Of a stretch of 64,000 nucleotides of DNA, positions 8,741-16,725 are shown in pieces. Each line of letters begins with the position of its first letter. The stretch's first letter is position 1. The notes beneath the pieces are model-generated. The model was not told the DNA's origin. It saw nothing but the letters and a program-made list of their open reading frames with translations, and made no database searches. A program made the position numbers and the translations under genes. The DNA is from Lentisalinibacter salinarum (GTDB lineage: Bacteria; Pseudomonadota; Gammaproteobacteria; Steroidobacterales; Woeseiaceae): contig NZ_JAPDRH010000001.1 in NCBI RefSeq assembly GCF_040706555.1, positions 496,001-560,000 on the forward strand. The letters are read 5' to 3'.

Positions 8741-9349
8741 ATGACGGATGCACCCCGCAGCCGGCGCGTGGCACTCGACGTCTCGCGCCCCGTGTGGGAG
8801 CGCTGCTTCACGGTGGCGCCCCTGGTGCTGGTGGGCACCCGGGACGAGGACGGCAGCCCGGACCTCGCGCCCAAGCACATGGTCTCCCCGATGGGCTGGG
8901 AGAACTACTTCGGCTTCGTCTGCACGCCCTCCCACAGCACCTACCGCAACATCCGCCGCACGGGCGTCTTCACGGTCAGCTATCCGAGGCCCTCCCAGGT
9001 CCTGTTCGCGGGCCTGGCCGCCTCGCCGCGGTGCGACTCCGGGGAAAAGCCGGTCCTGGATGCGTTCACCACGTTTCCCGCGGAAAAAATCGACGGCGTG
9101 TTCATAGAGGACGCGTATCTGTTCCTGGAATGCGAGCACCACCGGACCTACGACGACTTCGGCGTCAACAGCCTGGTCACCGGGCGCATCGTCGCCGCGT
9201 GGATCGATGCCGCCGCGCTGCGCGCCTCCGACCGCGACGACCAGGAGCTGATCCGCGACGCGCCCCTGTTCGCCTATCTCCACCCCGGGCGCTTCGCGAG
9301 CGTCGACGCGTCGAACGCCTTCCCGTTCCCGGCCGACATGAAGAAATAG
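8741..9349 (+). CDS. Flavin reductase-like FMN-binding split-barrel protein
   Basis: 202 aa, flavin reductase-like domain (PF01613 type). A region reading VLVGTRDEDGSPDLAPKH near residues 29-46 and YRNIRRTGVFTVSYP near 69-83 fit the FMN-binding barrel. The enzyme may reduce flavin for a partner or act as a flavin-dependent reductase. An AAGGAGGT at 8729-8736, five bases before the ATG at 8741, firmly sets the start; the longer open frame is unlikely. It is followed after three bases by the M20 peptidase, making it first gene of a tight three-gene operon. Its tie to the peptidase is unexplained. Confidence 0.8.
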   Translation: MTDAPRSRRVALDVSRPVWERCFTVAPLVLVGTRDEDGSPDLAPKHMVSPMGWENYFGFVCTPSHSTYRNIRRTGVFTVSYPRPSQVLFAGLAASPRCDSGEKPVLDAFTTFPAEKIDGVFIEDAYLFLECEHHRTYDDFGVNSLVTGRIVAAWIDAAALRASDRDDQELIRDAPLFAYLHPGRFASVDASNAFPFPADMKK

Positions 9350-9352
9350 GCC

Positions 9353-10528
9353 ATGGACCGGCTGCGTGGACCCGAGATCCTGGCGCAGCTCGAGACCGAG
9401 CGGGACCGGCTCATCGGTTTCCTGCGCGAACTGGTCGAAGCGGAGTCACCCTCGTCGGTGCCCGAGACGCAGCGGCGGGTACGGTCACTGCTCGCGGCCG
9501 GCCTGGAAGAACTCGGCTACCACACGCAGCCGCTGCACGGCCGTCAGACCGGCGGCCATCTTTATGCGCGGCCCCGCCACCGGCGGCGCGGCGCCGGCGT
9601 GCAGCTCGTGATCGGTCACTACGATACGGTCTGGCCCGTCGGCACCCTGGCCGAGCGACCGTTCGAGGTGGACGGCAACGTCATCCGCGGGCCCGGCGTA
9701 TTCGACATGAAGGGCGGGCTCGCCCAGATCGTCTTCGCGCTGGCGGCCCTGCGCGCCCTCGGTCTCGAGCCGCCGCTCACGCCGGTGGTTTTCGTCAACG
9801 CGGACGAGGAGATCGGCAGCCGCGATTCCGGTCGCCACGTCCGTCGGCTCGCGCGCGTCGCCCGGCGGGCCTACGTGCTGGAGCCCTCTCTGGGGCCGGA
9901 CGGACAGCTGAAGACGGCGCGCAAGGGAGTCGCGCGCTACACCGTGACCGTGCACGGCAAGGCGGCTCACGCGGGACTGGACCCGGAGGCCGGCGCCAGC
10001 GCCATCCTGGAGCTCTCGCACGTCATCCAGAAGCTGTTCGCGCTGAACGACGCGGAGCGGGGCGTGAGCGTGAACGTGGGTACGGTCGACGGCGGCATGC
10101 GGCCCAACGTGATCGCGCCGCTGAGCCAGGCGGTGATCGACGTGCGCGTGCCGGCCCACGATGATGCCGAGCGCATCGATGCGGCCATCCGCGGTCTCGA
10201 GCCGGAGACGCCGCGTGTGCGGATCCGCGCCGAAGGCGGCTTCGGCCGGCCTGCGCTGGAGCCGACGCCCCGCAACCGTGCCCTGTGGGAGGCGGCCCGG
10301 GCCCACGGCGAGGCGCTCGGACTCGATCTCACGGAAGGCCGCGCCGGCGGCGGCTCCGACGGCAATACCACCAGCCTGTACACCGCCACTCTGGACGGTC
10401 TCGGCCCGGTCGGCGACGGCGCCCACGCCGAGCACGAGTTCCTGTACCTCGACCGCACGCTGGAGCGCACCGCGCTGCTCGGCTCGCTGCTGCTCGCGCC
10501 GGACATCGCCGGGGGAGGCGACGCATGA
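9353..10528 (+). CDS. M20 family metallopeptidase/amidohydrolase (carboxypeptidase G2-like)
   Basis: 391 aa di-zinc hydrolase. Metal and catalytic residues are visible in order: HYDT near residue 90, the bridging Asp in GPGVFDMKGG near 113-122, the catalytic/metal Glu pair in NADEEIGS near 147, and a C-terminal His in GDGAHAEHEF near 356-365. A dimerisation domain is inserted around 190-300. Family members remove C-terminal glutamate or hydrolyse N-acyl amino acids. There is no signal peptide, so it is cytoplasmic. Its stop overlaps the next ATG (ATGA at 10525-10528), coupling it to a P-loop protein. Confidence 0.88.
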   Translation: MDRLRGPEILAQLETERDRLIGFLRELVEAESPSSVPETQRRVRSLLAAGLEELGYHTQPLHGRQTGGHLYARPRHRRRGAGVQLVIGHYDTVWPVGTLAERPFEVDGNVIRGPGVFDMKGGLAQIVFALAALRALGLEPPLTPVVFVNADEEIGSRDSGRHVRRLARVARRAYVLEPSLGPDGQLKTARKGVARYTVTVHGKAAHAGLDPEAGASAILELSHVIQKLFALNDAERGVSVNVGTVDGGMRPNVIAPLSQAVIDVRVPAHDDAERIDAAIRGLEPETPRVRIRAEGGFGRPALEPTPRNRALWEAARAHGEALGLDLTEGRAGGGSDGNTTSLYTATLDGLGPVGDGAHAEHEFLYLDRTLERTALLGSLLLAPDIAGGGDA

Positions 10529-11541
10529 CCGGCCTGTTCCTCGGCAGCCTGACCCGTATCGCGGACCTCGACGTGGAGCCGTTCGCCATCGAACGCCTCC
10601 CGCACACGGCCTGGGCGGGAGGCGACTACGTGGTGGGCGCCGTGACCGGTACGCCCGGTCCGCTGTACGAGATCGAGACCGCCACGGGCCGTCACGTGCG
10701 GGTGCTGCCGGGCGATCTCGTGGTCGGCGCCTTCGGCAACCGGGAGGCCACGCTGGAAGGGGTCGGCAGCTGGCGTGACATCGAGGGCGACGAGATGCAT
10801 GCGATGACCGGCGCCGGCCTGTTCGGACGCTTCGTTTCGCTCTCGCTCATGCTGCCCCAGCCGCTCACGCTGGAATACCGGGGGCACGTGCTGCGCGACG
10901 GCCGCAAGCTCGCGATGGGCGACTTCGTCGAGCCGGCCGAGCCGCAGTCCCTCGAGTGCCCGGTGGTGCTGCTCTACGGCACGTCCATGTCGGCCGGCAA
11001 GACGACCGCGGGACGCGTCATCGTGCACGAACTGTCGAATGTCGGCCTCGACGTGGTCGGCGTGAAACTCACCGGAGCGGGCCGCTACCGCGACGTGCTC
11101 AGTTTCCAGGACGCGGGTGCGGACGCGGTGTTCGACTTCGTCGACGCGGGCCTGCCTTCCACGGTGGTGCCGGAAGACGTATTCCTCACCGCCATCCGGC
11201 CGCTGCTCGGGCGCATCGCGCGGCGCCGGCCCGACGTGGTGGTGGTGGAAGCCGGCGCCTCGCCGCTGGAGCCCTACAATGGCGCCGCGGCCATTGCCGA
11301 ACTCGGGGAGCGGATCCGCTGCGCCGTCCTGTGCGCCTCCGATCCGTATGCGGTCACCGGCGTCGAGCACGCCTTCGGCCTGCGCCCGGACGTGGTCATG
11401 GGGCCGGCCACGAGCACCAGCGCGGCAATAGCGCTGGTGCGCAAGCTGAGCGGCGTGCCGGCCATCAACGTGCTGAACCCGGGCTCGCTGCCGGCGCTGC
11501 GCCGCGTGCTCGCGGAGTGCCTGGGAATCCGCTTCCGCTGA
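10525..11541 (+). CDS. P-loop NTP-binding protein, possibly DUF1611/DgcN-like
   Basis: 338 aa cytoplasmic protein. A Walker A motif GTSMSAGKTT lies near residues 152-161, followed by VVGVKLTGAGRY near 176-187, VVVVEAGASPLEPYNG near 237-252 and DPYAVTGVEHAFGLRPD near 272-288. This order of a central P-loop and a later acidic VVVVEAG strand resembles DUF1611 proteins, some of which (DgcN) act in D-glutamate catabolism; that link is tentative. The N-terminal half (1-140) has no domain I recognise. The start is fixed by the ATGA overlap with the M20 gene. Together with the reductase it may process an acylated amino acid or peptide. Confidence 0.65.
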   Translation: MTGLFLGSLTRIADLDVEPFAIERLPHTAWAGGDYVVGAVTGTPGPLYEIETATGRHVRVLPGDLVVGAFGNREATLEGVGSWRDIEGDEMHAMTGAGLFGRFVSLSLMLPQPLTLEYRGHVLRDGRKLAMGDFVEPAEPQSLECPVVLLYGTSMSAGKTTAGRVIVHELSNVGLDVVGVKLTGAGRYRDVLSFQDAGADAVFDFVDAGLPSTVVPEDVFLTAIRPLLGRIARRRPDVVVVEAGASPLEPYNGAAAIAELGERIRCAVLCASDPYAVTGVEHAFGLRPDVVMGPATSTSAAIALVRKLSGVPAINVLNPGSLPALRRVLAECLGIRFR

Positions 11542-11629
11542 ACCGGCGGCGCCGGTTATGGCATAGTGTCCCACCCCTTCCGCCCGGCCGTCCGCCGGAC
11601 GGAAATCCGGCCACACCACCGAAGGATGG

Positions 11630-14600
11630 ATGATGAAGATGTCCGCCAGACTGCTGTTCGCTTCCCTCTTGCTCCCGCTCGCGGTCTTCGCGGCCGACGC
11701 GTCCGACGAGGAGGTCGAGCCGGGGCTCAACACGCCGACGCTGGAAGGGCTGGAACTGCGCAATATCGGACCCGCCTTCATGTCCGGGCGCATCGCGGAC
11801 ATCGTGCTGCACCCCGAAGACCCGAGCATGTGGTACGTGGCGGTGGGCAGCGGCGGCGTGTGGAAGACGAGCAACGCAGGCACCACCTGGCAGCCGATCT
11901 TCGACGACCAGAGTTCCTATTCCATCGGCTGCATCACCCTCGACCCGAACGACCCGGACACGGTCTGGGTGGGCACCGGCGAGAACGTGAGCGGGCGTCA
12001 CGTCGGCTATGGCGACGGCATCTACCGCAGCCGGGACGGCGGCGAGACCTGGGAGCGCATGGGCCTCGAGCGTTCCGAGCACATCGGCATGATCCGCATC
12101 GACCCGCGCGACTCGAATGTGATCTGGGTGGCCGCGCAGGGCCCGCTCTGGTCGGCCGGCGGCCAGCGCGGCCTGTACAAGTCCGTGGACGGCGGCGAGA
12201 CCTGGGAGAAGCTGCTCGGCGACGACGAGTACACCGGCGCGAACGAGGTGCATCTGGACCCGCGCGACCCGGACGTGGTCTATGCGGTGACCTGGCAGCG
12301 CTACCGCAACGTGGCGGCGCTGATGAACGGCGGTCCGGGCAGCGGCATTCACAAGTCCGAAGACGGCGGCGAGACCTGGCGCGAACTCACCGAGGGGCTG
12401 CCCGAGGACGACATGGGCAAGATCGGCCTGGCCATCTCTCCCCGGGACCCGGAGGTGGTCTATGCCACCATCGAACTCGCCCGCCGCACGGGCGGCTTCT
12501 GGCGTTCCGAGGACGGCGGCGAGACCTGGGAGAAGCGCAACGACTATCTCTCCAGCGGCACGGGACCCCATTACTACCAGGAGCTGTTCGCCAGCCCCCA
12601 CGCCCTCGACCGGGTCTACCAGATGGACGTGTTCCTGCACGTCACCCATGACGGCGGCGAGAACTTCACGAAGATGGACTACGCCTCCAAGCACGTGGAT
12701 CACCACGCGATGGCCTTCCGGCCCGACGATCCCGACTATCTCATCGTCGGCACGGACGGCGGCATCTACGAGAGCTTCGATCTCGGCGAGAACTGGCGCT
12801 TTGCTGCCAACCTGCCCGTCACCCAGTTCTACAAGGTCTCCGTCGACTACGACGAGCCGTTCTACAACATCTACGGCGGCACCCAGGACAACTCCACCCA
12901 GGGCGGCCCGTCGCGCACGCCGAACATCCACGGCATCACCAACGCCGACTGGTTCATAGCGCTCGGCGGCGACGGCCACGAGCCGGAAGCCGACCCCACG
13001 AACCCGGACATCGTCTACGTGCAATGGCAGCAGGGTAATCTGAACCGCTACGACCGGCGCACCGGCGAGACGGTCTACATCCAGCCCCAGCCCGCGCGGG
13101 GCGAGCCGGAGGAGCGCTTCAACTGGGATGCGCCCATCCTCATCAGCCCCCACGATCCCGCCCGGCTGTACGTCGGCAGCCAGCGGCTCTGGCGCAGCGA
13201 CAGCCGGGGCGATGAGTGGCAGGCGCTCAGCGGCGACCTCACCCGCGACATCGACCGGCTGCGCCAGCCGATGATGGGCACGCGCTGGAGCTTCGACGCG
13301 CCCTGGGACCTGTACGCCATGTCGAAATACAGCACCATCGCCAACCTGGACGAGTCGCCGCTGGTCGAGGGACTCATCTACGTGGGCACCGACGACGGGC
13401 TGATCCAGGTGACCGAGGACGGCGGCGAGACCTGGCGCGAGATCGACTCGCTGCCCGGCGTGCCCGACTACTTCTACGTGAACGACATCAAGGCCGACCT
13501 GCACGACCCGGACACCGTGTACGTCGCGGTGGACAACCACAAGGCCGGAGACTTCGAGCCCTATATCCTGAAGAGCACCAACCGGGGACGCAGCTGGCGC
13601 AGTATTGCGGACGATCTGCCGGACCGGCACATCGTCTGGCGAGTGATCCAGGATCACGTGGACCCCGACCTGCTGTTCGCGGCCACGGAGTTCGGCCTGT
13701 TCTTCACCGTCGACGGCGGCGGCAACTGGACCGAACTGGACGGTGGCATCCCGACCATCTCGTTCCGCGACCTCGAGATCCAGCGGCGGGAGAACGACCT
13801 CGTGGCCGCCAGCTTCGGCCGCGGCTTCTTCGTGCTGGACGACTACGCACCGTTGCGCGACCTGAGCGGTGAGACACTCGCCGAAGAGACGGTGCTCTTC
13901 CCCGTGCGCGACGCCGCCTGGTACGTGCCCCGCAACTCGCTCGGCTGCGGCACGCCCGGCTGCAAGAGCAGCCAGGGCGCGAGCTTCTACGTCGCTCCGA
14001 ACCCGCCCTTCGGCGCGGTGTTCACCTACTACCTGCCGGAGAAGATCCGCAGTCGGGAGGAACAACGCCAGGCGCGGGAGAAGGAGCTGAAGCTCGAGGG
14101 AGCGCCGATCCCGTTCCCGGACTGGGATGCCGTGCTCGACGAGGAACTGGAGGAGACGCCGGCCGCGTGGCTGACGGTGCGCGACGCGGCGGGCGAAGTC
14201 GTGCGTCACATCGAGGCGCCGGCGGAGGCCGGTTTCCACCGGATCGCCTGGGACCTGCGTTATCCGGACCTCAACCGCTGGGAGCCCGAGAGCGAAGAGG
14301 AGCCCTCGCCCTGGGAGACCCGTCACGGCGTGCTGGCCGAACCGGGTGAATACACAGTGACCCTGGCCCGGCGCGTAAACGGCCGCGTGGAGACGGTGGG
14401 CGAGCCGCGGAGTTTCCGCGTCAACTCCATCCGCGAGCCCGTGCTCGAGGGCCCGGCGCAGAGCGAGCGCGTACGCTTCGACCGACAGGTCGCCGAACTC
14501 GGCAGCGCGGTCAGCGCCGCGGTAGCTGCCGTGGAGGAACTCACGACCGAGACCGGCGCCATCAAGGACGTGCTGGCCCGCTCGACCGCGGATCCCGCGC

Positions 14601-14923
14601 TCTACGCCACGGCACAGAACATCGAGGAACGTGCACGGCGCCTCGGTGTGCGCCTCAGCGGCCACGGCGAACGCGCCGAGATGGGCGATTCGCAGCCGGT
14701 GTCGATCTCGCGTCGCCTGAACGTCGCCGGCTTCGGCAGCACCAGCAATGCCTATGGGCCGACCGGCACCCAGCGCACCAGCCTGCAGATCGCCGAGGCA
14801 GAGTTCGCGGAGGTGAAGCAGGCGCTGGACCAGCTGACCGACGTGGAACTGGCCGGTCTGAAGGAGCGCCTGAATGCCGCCGGCGTGCCCTGGTCTCCGG
14901 GCCGCGGCATCCCGCCCCGCTGA
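11630..14923 (+). CDS. Giant BNR/Asp-box repeat beta-propeller exported protein
   Basis: 1097 aa with a short signal peptide (cleavage after about residue 21, VFAAD). At least seven Asp-box signatures of the SxDxGxTW type are visible, e.g. SNAGTTW near 86, SRDGGETW near 134, SVDGGETW near 185, SEDGGETW near 243 and 293, TEDGGETW near 595 and TVDGGGNW near 694, implying sortilin/Vps10-like beta-propellers. The last 350 residues are different: a beta-sandwich-like stretch and a helical tail (about 940-1080). Such proteins are called glycosyl hydrolases in databases, but no catalytic site is evident. AAGGAT supports the start; ATG 11633 is equally possible. It is monocistronic. Confidence 0.85.
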   Translation: MMKMSARLLFASLLLPLAVFAADASDEEVEPGLNTPTLEGLELRNIGPAFMSGRIADIVLHPEDPSMWYVAVGSGGVWKTSNAGTTWQPIFDDQSSYSIGCITLDPNDPDTVWVGTGENVSGRHVGYGDGIYRSRDGGETWERMGLERSEHIGMIRIDPRDSNVIWVAAQGPLWSAGGQRGLYKSVDGGETWEKLLGDDEYTGANEVHLDPRDPDVVYAVTWQRYRNVAALMNGGPGSGIHKSEDGGETWRELTEGLPEDDMGKIGLAISPRDPEVVYATIELARRTGGFWRSEDGGETWEKRNDYLSSGTGPHYYQELFASPHALDRVYQMDVFLHVTHDGGENFTKMDYASKHVDHHAMAFRPDDPDYLIVGTDGGIYESFDLGENWRFAANLPVTQFYKVSVDYDEPFYNIYGGTQDNSTQGGPSRTPNIHGITNADWFIALGGDGHEPEADPTNPDIVYVQWQQGNLNRYDRRTGETVYIQPQPARGEPEERFNWDAPILISPHDPARLYVGSQRLWRSDSRGDEWQALSGDLTRDIDRLRQPMMGTRWSFDAPWDLYAMSKYSTIANLDESPLVEGLIYVGTDDGLIQVTEDGGETWREIDSLPGVPDYFYVNDIKADLHDPDTVYVAVDNHKAGDFEPYILKSTNRGRSWRSIADDLPDRHIVWRVIQDHVDPDLLFAATEFGLFFTVDGGGNWTELDGGIPTISFRDLEIQRRENDLVAASFGRGFFVLDDYAPLRDLSGETLAEETVLFPVRDAAWYVPRNSLGCGTPGCKSSQGASFYVAPNPPFGAVFTYYLPEKIRSREEQRQAREKELKLEGAPIPFPDWDAVLDEELEETPAAWLTVRDAAGEVVRHIEAPAEAGFHRIAWDLRYPDLNRWEPESEEEPSPWETRHGVLAEPGEYTVTLARRVNGRVETVGEPRSFRVNSIREPVLEGPAQSERVRFDRQVAELGSAVSAAVAAVEELTTETGAIKDVLARSTADPALYATAQNIEERARRLGVRLSGHGERAEMGDSQPVSISRRLNVAGFGSTSNAYGPTGTQRTSLQIAEAEFAEVKQALDQLTDVELAGLKERLNAAGVPWSPGRGIPPR

Positions 14924-14928
14924 CACAT

Positions 14929-14981
14929 GTAGGAGGGCCTTCAGGCCCGACCTTGCTGTGGGAGGGGCTTCAGCCCCGATC
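14929..14981. repeat. Pair of REP-like hairpins with GTAG/GTGG heads
   Basis: Unit 1 (14929-14952) begins GTAG and contains GGGCCT-TC-AGGCCC; unit 2 (14958-14981) begins GTGG and contains GGGGCT-TC-AGCCCC. The two hairpins differ by a compensatory base-pair change, so the fold is what is kept. A GTAG/GTGG tetranucleotide head plus a short stem is the signature of REP elements mobilised by RAYT transposases (the Stenotrophomonas SMAG type is similar). The pair sits six bases after the BNR gene stop and may also stabilise or terminate that mRNA. Bases 14982-15143 contain nothing else I recognise. Confidence 0.7.
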
Positions 14982-15143
14982 CGCTTCTTCTATCGGCGTT
15001 GGCCCGCCATCGACCGGGGCGGACTACGGGGGACGCTCAGTCGGACGTCCTGTCCTCCTTCGCTTCGGCCGGGCCTCTTTCCCGCCGTCCTGGCTCCAGT
15101 CGGCCCGGACGACCCCCGCAGGGCGGCCAGGAAAGAAGGGGTG

Positions 15144-16067
15144 TCACGCGGCCTTGCCGCTCTCGAACTGCTCCTTGTTCGCCAGCACGCGCTCCGTGAG
15201 GAAGTCGGAGACGGCGCGGATGCGGGCGCTGTGGCGCAGCTCCTCGTGGGTGAGCAGCCACATCGGCGCCTCGAACAGGTTCGTGCCGGCCAGCAACGGC
15301 ACCAGCCCGCCCTGCATGGCGACCCAGCGGTGTGACAGCACGGCGATGCCGTAGCCGGCCCGGGCGGCGGACATCTGCGCCGCCGCGCTGTTGGTGGTGA
15401 AGACGAAGCGGCCGGTCGGCAGATGGGCGAGCTCGTCGCCGGGGACGAGGTGTGCCGGGCTGCCGGCTTGCTCGAGGCCGATCAGATCGTGGTGCGCGAG
15501 ATCGTCGAGCGACTCGAGCGGCGGCGCGTGCTCCAGATAGGAAGGCGCCGCATACAGCCCGAAGCCCACCGTGACGAGCCGCCGCCCGATCAGCTCGGGC
15601 TCCTTCGGTTCGCCCAGGCGCAGCGCGATGTCCGCCTCACGGCGCAGCAGGTCCATGGTGCGGCTGTCCACCCGGATGTTGAGCGTGATGTCCGGGTAGC
15701 GCCGGCGGAACTCCGTCAGCTCCGGCGGCAGCCATTCGGTGCCCGTCCCCTCGGTGGCGGTGATCACCACCTCGCCGGCGAGCCCTTTCGACTGCAGGTC
15801 CACGGCCCGCTCGATGGCAAGCATCTCGCGTTCCATCCGGCGCGCGTTCTCAAGTATGACCCGGCCGGTGTCGGTGAGCTGCATGCGCCGGCCGGTGCGC
15901 ACGAACAGCGGCACGCCCATGCGCTTCTCCATCGCCGCGAGGCGTCGCCCCAGCGTGGGCTGGGACAGGGACAGGTGCTCGGAGGCGGCCAGCAGGCTGC
16001 CGTGTTCGACGATGGCGAGGAAGAGGCGGATGTCGCCCCAGTCCCGGAGGGAGGACAAAGTATTCAT
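15144..16067 (-). CDS. LysR family transcriptional regulator
   Basis: 307 aa. N-terminal winged helix-turn-helix (about residues 8-65, with EHLSLSQPTLGRRLAAMEKRMG) and a C-terminal effector-binding domain (about 90-295). I chose ATG 16067 (MNTLSSLRDWGD) because it starts just before the HTH; the longer frame would add 22 residues translated from an A/T-rich promoter. A perfect TATAAT on this strand at 16085-16080 predicts a leader of only about five bases and there is no Shine-Dalgarno. It is divergent from a small TPR protein, its only obvious candidate target apart from itself. Confidence 0.88.
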   Translation of the reverse strand: MNTLSSLRDWGDIRLFLAIVEHGSLLAASEHLSLSQPTLGRRLAAMEKRMGVPLFVRTGRRMQLTDTGRVILENARRMEREMLAIERAVDLQSKGLAGEVVITATEGTGTEWLPPELTEFRRRYPDITLNIRVDSRTMDLLRREADIALRLGEPKEPELIGRRLVTVGFGLYAAPSYLEHAPPLESLDDLAHHDLIGLEQAGSPAHLVPGDELAHLPTGRFVFTTNSAAAQMSAARAGYGIAVLSHRWVAMQGGLVPLLAGTNLFEAPMWLLTHEELRHSARIRAVSDFLTERVLANKEQFESGKAA

Positions 16068-16079
16068 AGATGAATAGTA

Positions 16080-16085
16080 ATTATA
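16080..16085 (-). promoter_or_regulatory. -10 box for the LysR gene
   Basis: TATAAT read on the minus strand, 12 bases upstream of the ATG at 16067, inside an unusually A/T-rich block (about 16068-16100). No good -35 is seen, which would fit activator dependence or autoregulation. Confidence 0.5.
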
Positions 16086-16156
16086 TTTTTTCTTTATCGC
16101 TATGCGTATGCGCAATCCGTACTGTGTCCCCACGGTTCATCGAGAGGGAGACACCC

Positions 16157-16618
16157 ATGAGCATCACAACGCAACTGGCCGCACTGGCATTAACGCTGAC
16201 CGGCGTCTTCGGCGCTATGGACGCAGAGGCGGCGGGACTCGAGCTGCAGACCACGCCGGAATTCGTGCAGCGCGCCGAGGTGGCGCTGGCGAACGGCAAT
16301 ACGGAGCGGGCGGTCGGGCTGATCGCGCCGCGCATCGATCGCCTGCGTGGTGAGTATGCGCGCAGCCGCGCCTACGGGACACTGTGCAACGCACACCTGC
16401 GGCAGAAGGACTACGACCTGGCGGGCGACGCCTGCCGGCTCGCGGCCGCGAACCGCTACGCGACCTGGAGCGACTTCAACAACCTGGGTGCCTGGTACTA
16501 CCTGACCGGCGACCTGGATGCCGCCCGTCGGCAGTTCGAGAAGGCCGCGGACCTGGCGCCCGGCCGCGAGGCGATCGCCATGAACATCGAGGCGACGCTG
16601 GCCGCTTCCGGCCGCTGA
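16157..16618 (+). CDS. Small exported TPR-containing protein
   Basis: 153 aa. A signal peptide (about residues 1-28, ending near DAEAA) is followed by three TPR-like helical pairs (TPEFVQRAEVALANGNTERA; RAYGTLCNAHLRQKDYDLA; FNNLGAWYYLTGDLDAARRQF). It is likely periplasmic and mediates protein contacts. Two Cys (near 78 and 92) could form a disulfide. The start is ATG 16157 with GAGGGAG about seven bases upstream; the longer open frame includes the A/T-rich promoter and is rejected. A strong intrinsic terminator follows. Function unknown. Confidence 0.75.
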   Translation: MSITTQLAALALTLTGVFGAMDAEAAGLELQTTPEFVQRAEVALANGNTERAVGLIAPRIDRLRGEYARSRAYGTLCNAHLRQKDYDLAGDACRLAAANRYATWSDFNNLGAWYYLTGDLDAARRQFEKAADLAPGREAIAMNIEATLAASGR

Positions 16619-16693
16619 AGGCCGAGGCGACACACCCCCTGTGCGGTCCGGCCTCCCTCGGGCCGCATTGACGCCCGCCCCAGGGCGCCCTGC

Positions 16694-16724
16694 AGCCGGG
16701 CCGGTGACGGCCCGGCTTTTTTTT
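16694..16724 (+). terminator. Rho-independent terminator of the TPR gene
   Basis: Nine-bp perfect stem AGCCGGGCC / GGCCCGGCT with a six-base loop, followed by eight T. It lies 75 bases after the TPR stop and directly abuts the convergent M3 peptidase stop. It acts only for the plus strand, since no U-tract is formed on the minus strand. Confidence 0.9.
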
Positions 16725-16725
16725 C

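Noticed and set aside
11465..14926. 1153-codon open frame on the minus strand opposite the BNR protein gene
   Set aside because: It mirrors the codons of the plus-strand gene and reads as His/Val/Arg-rich without domains, start signal or signal peptide; the Asp-box protein is clearly the real product.
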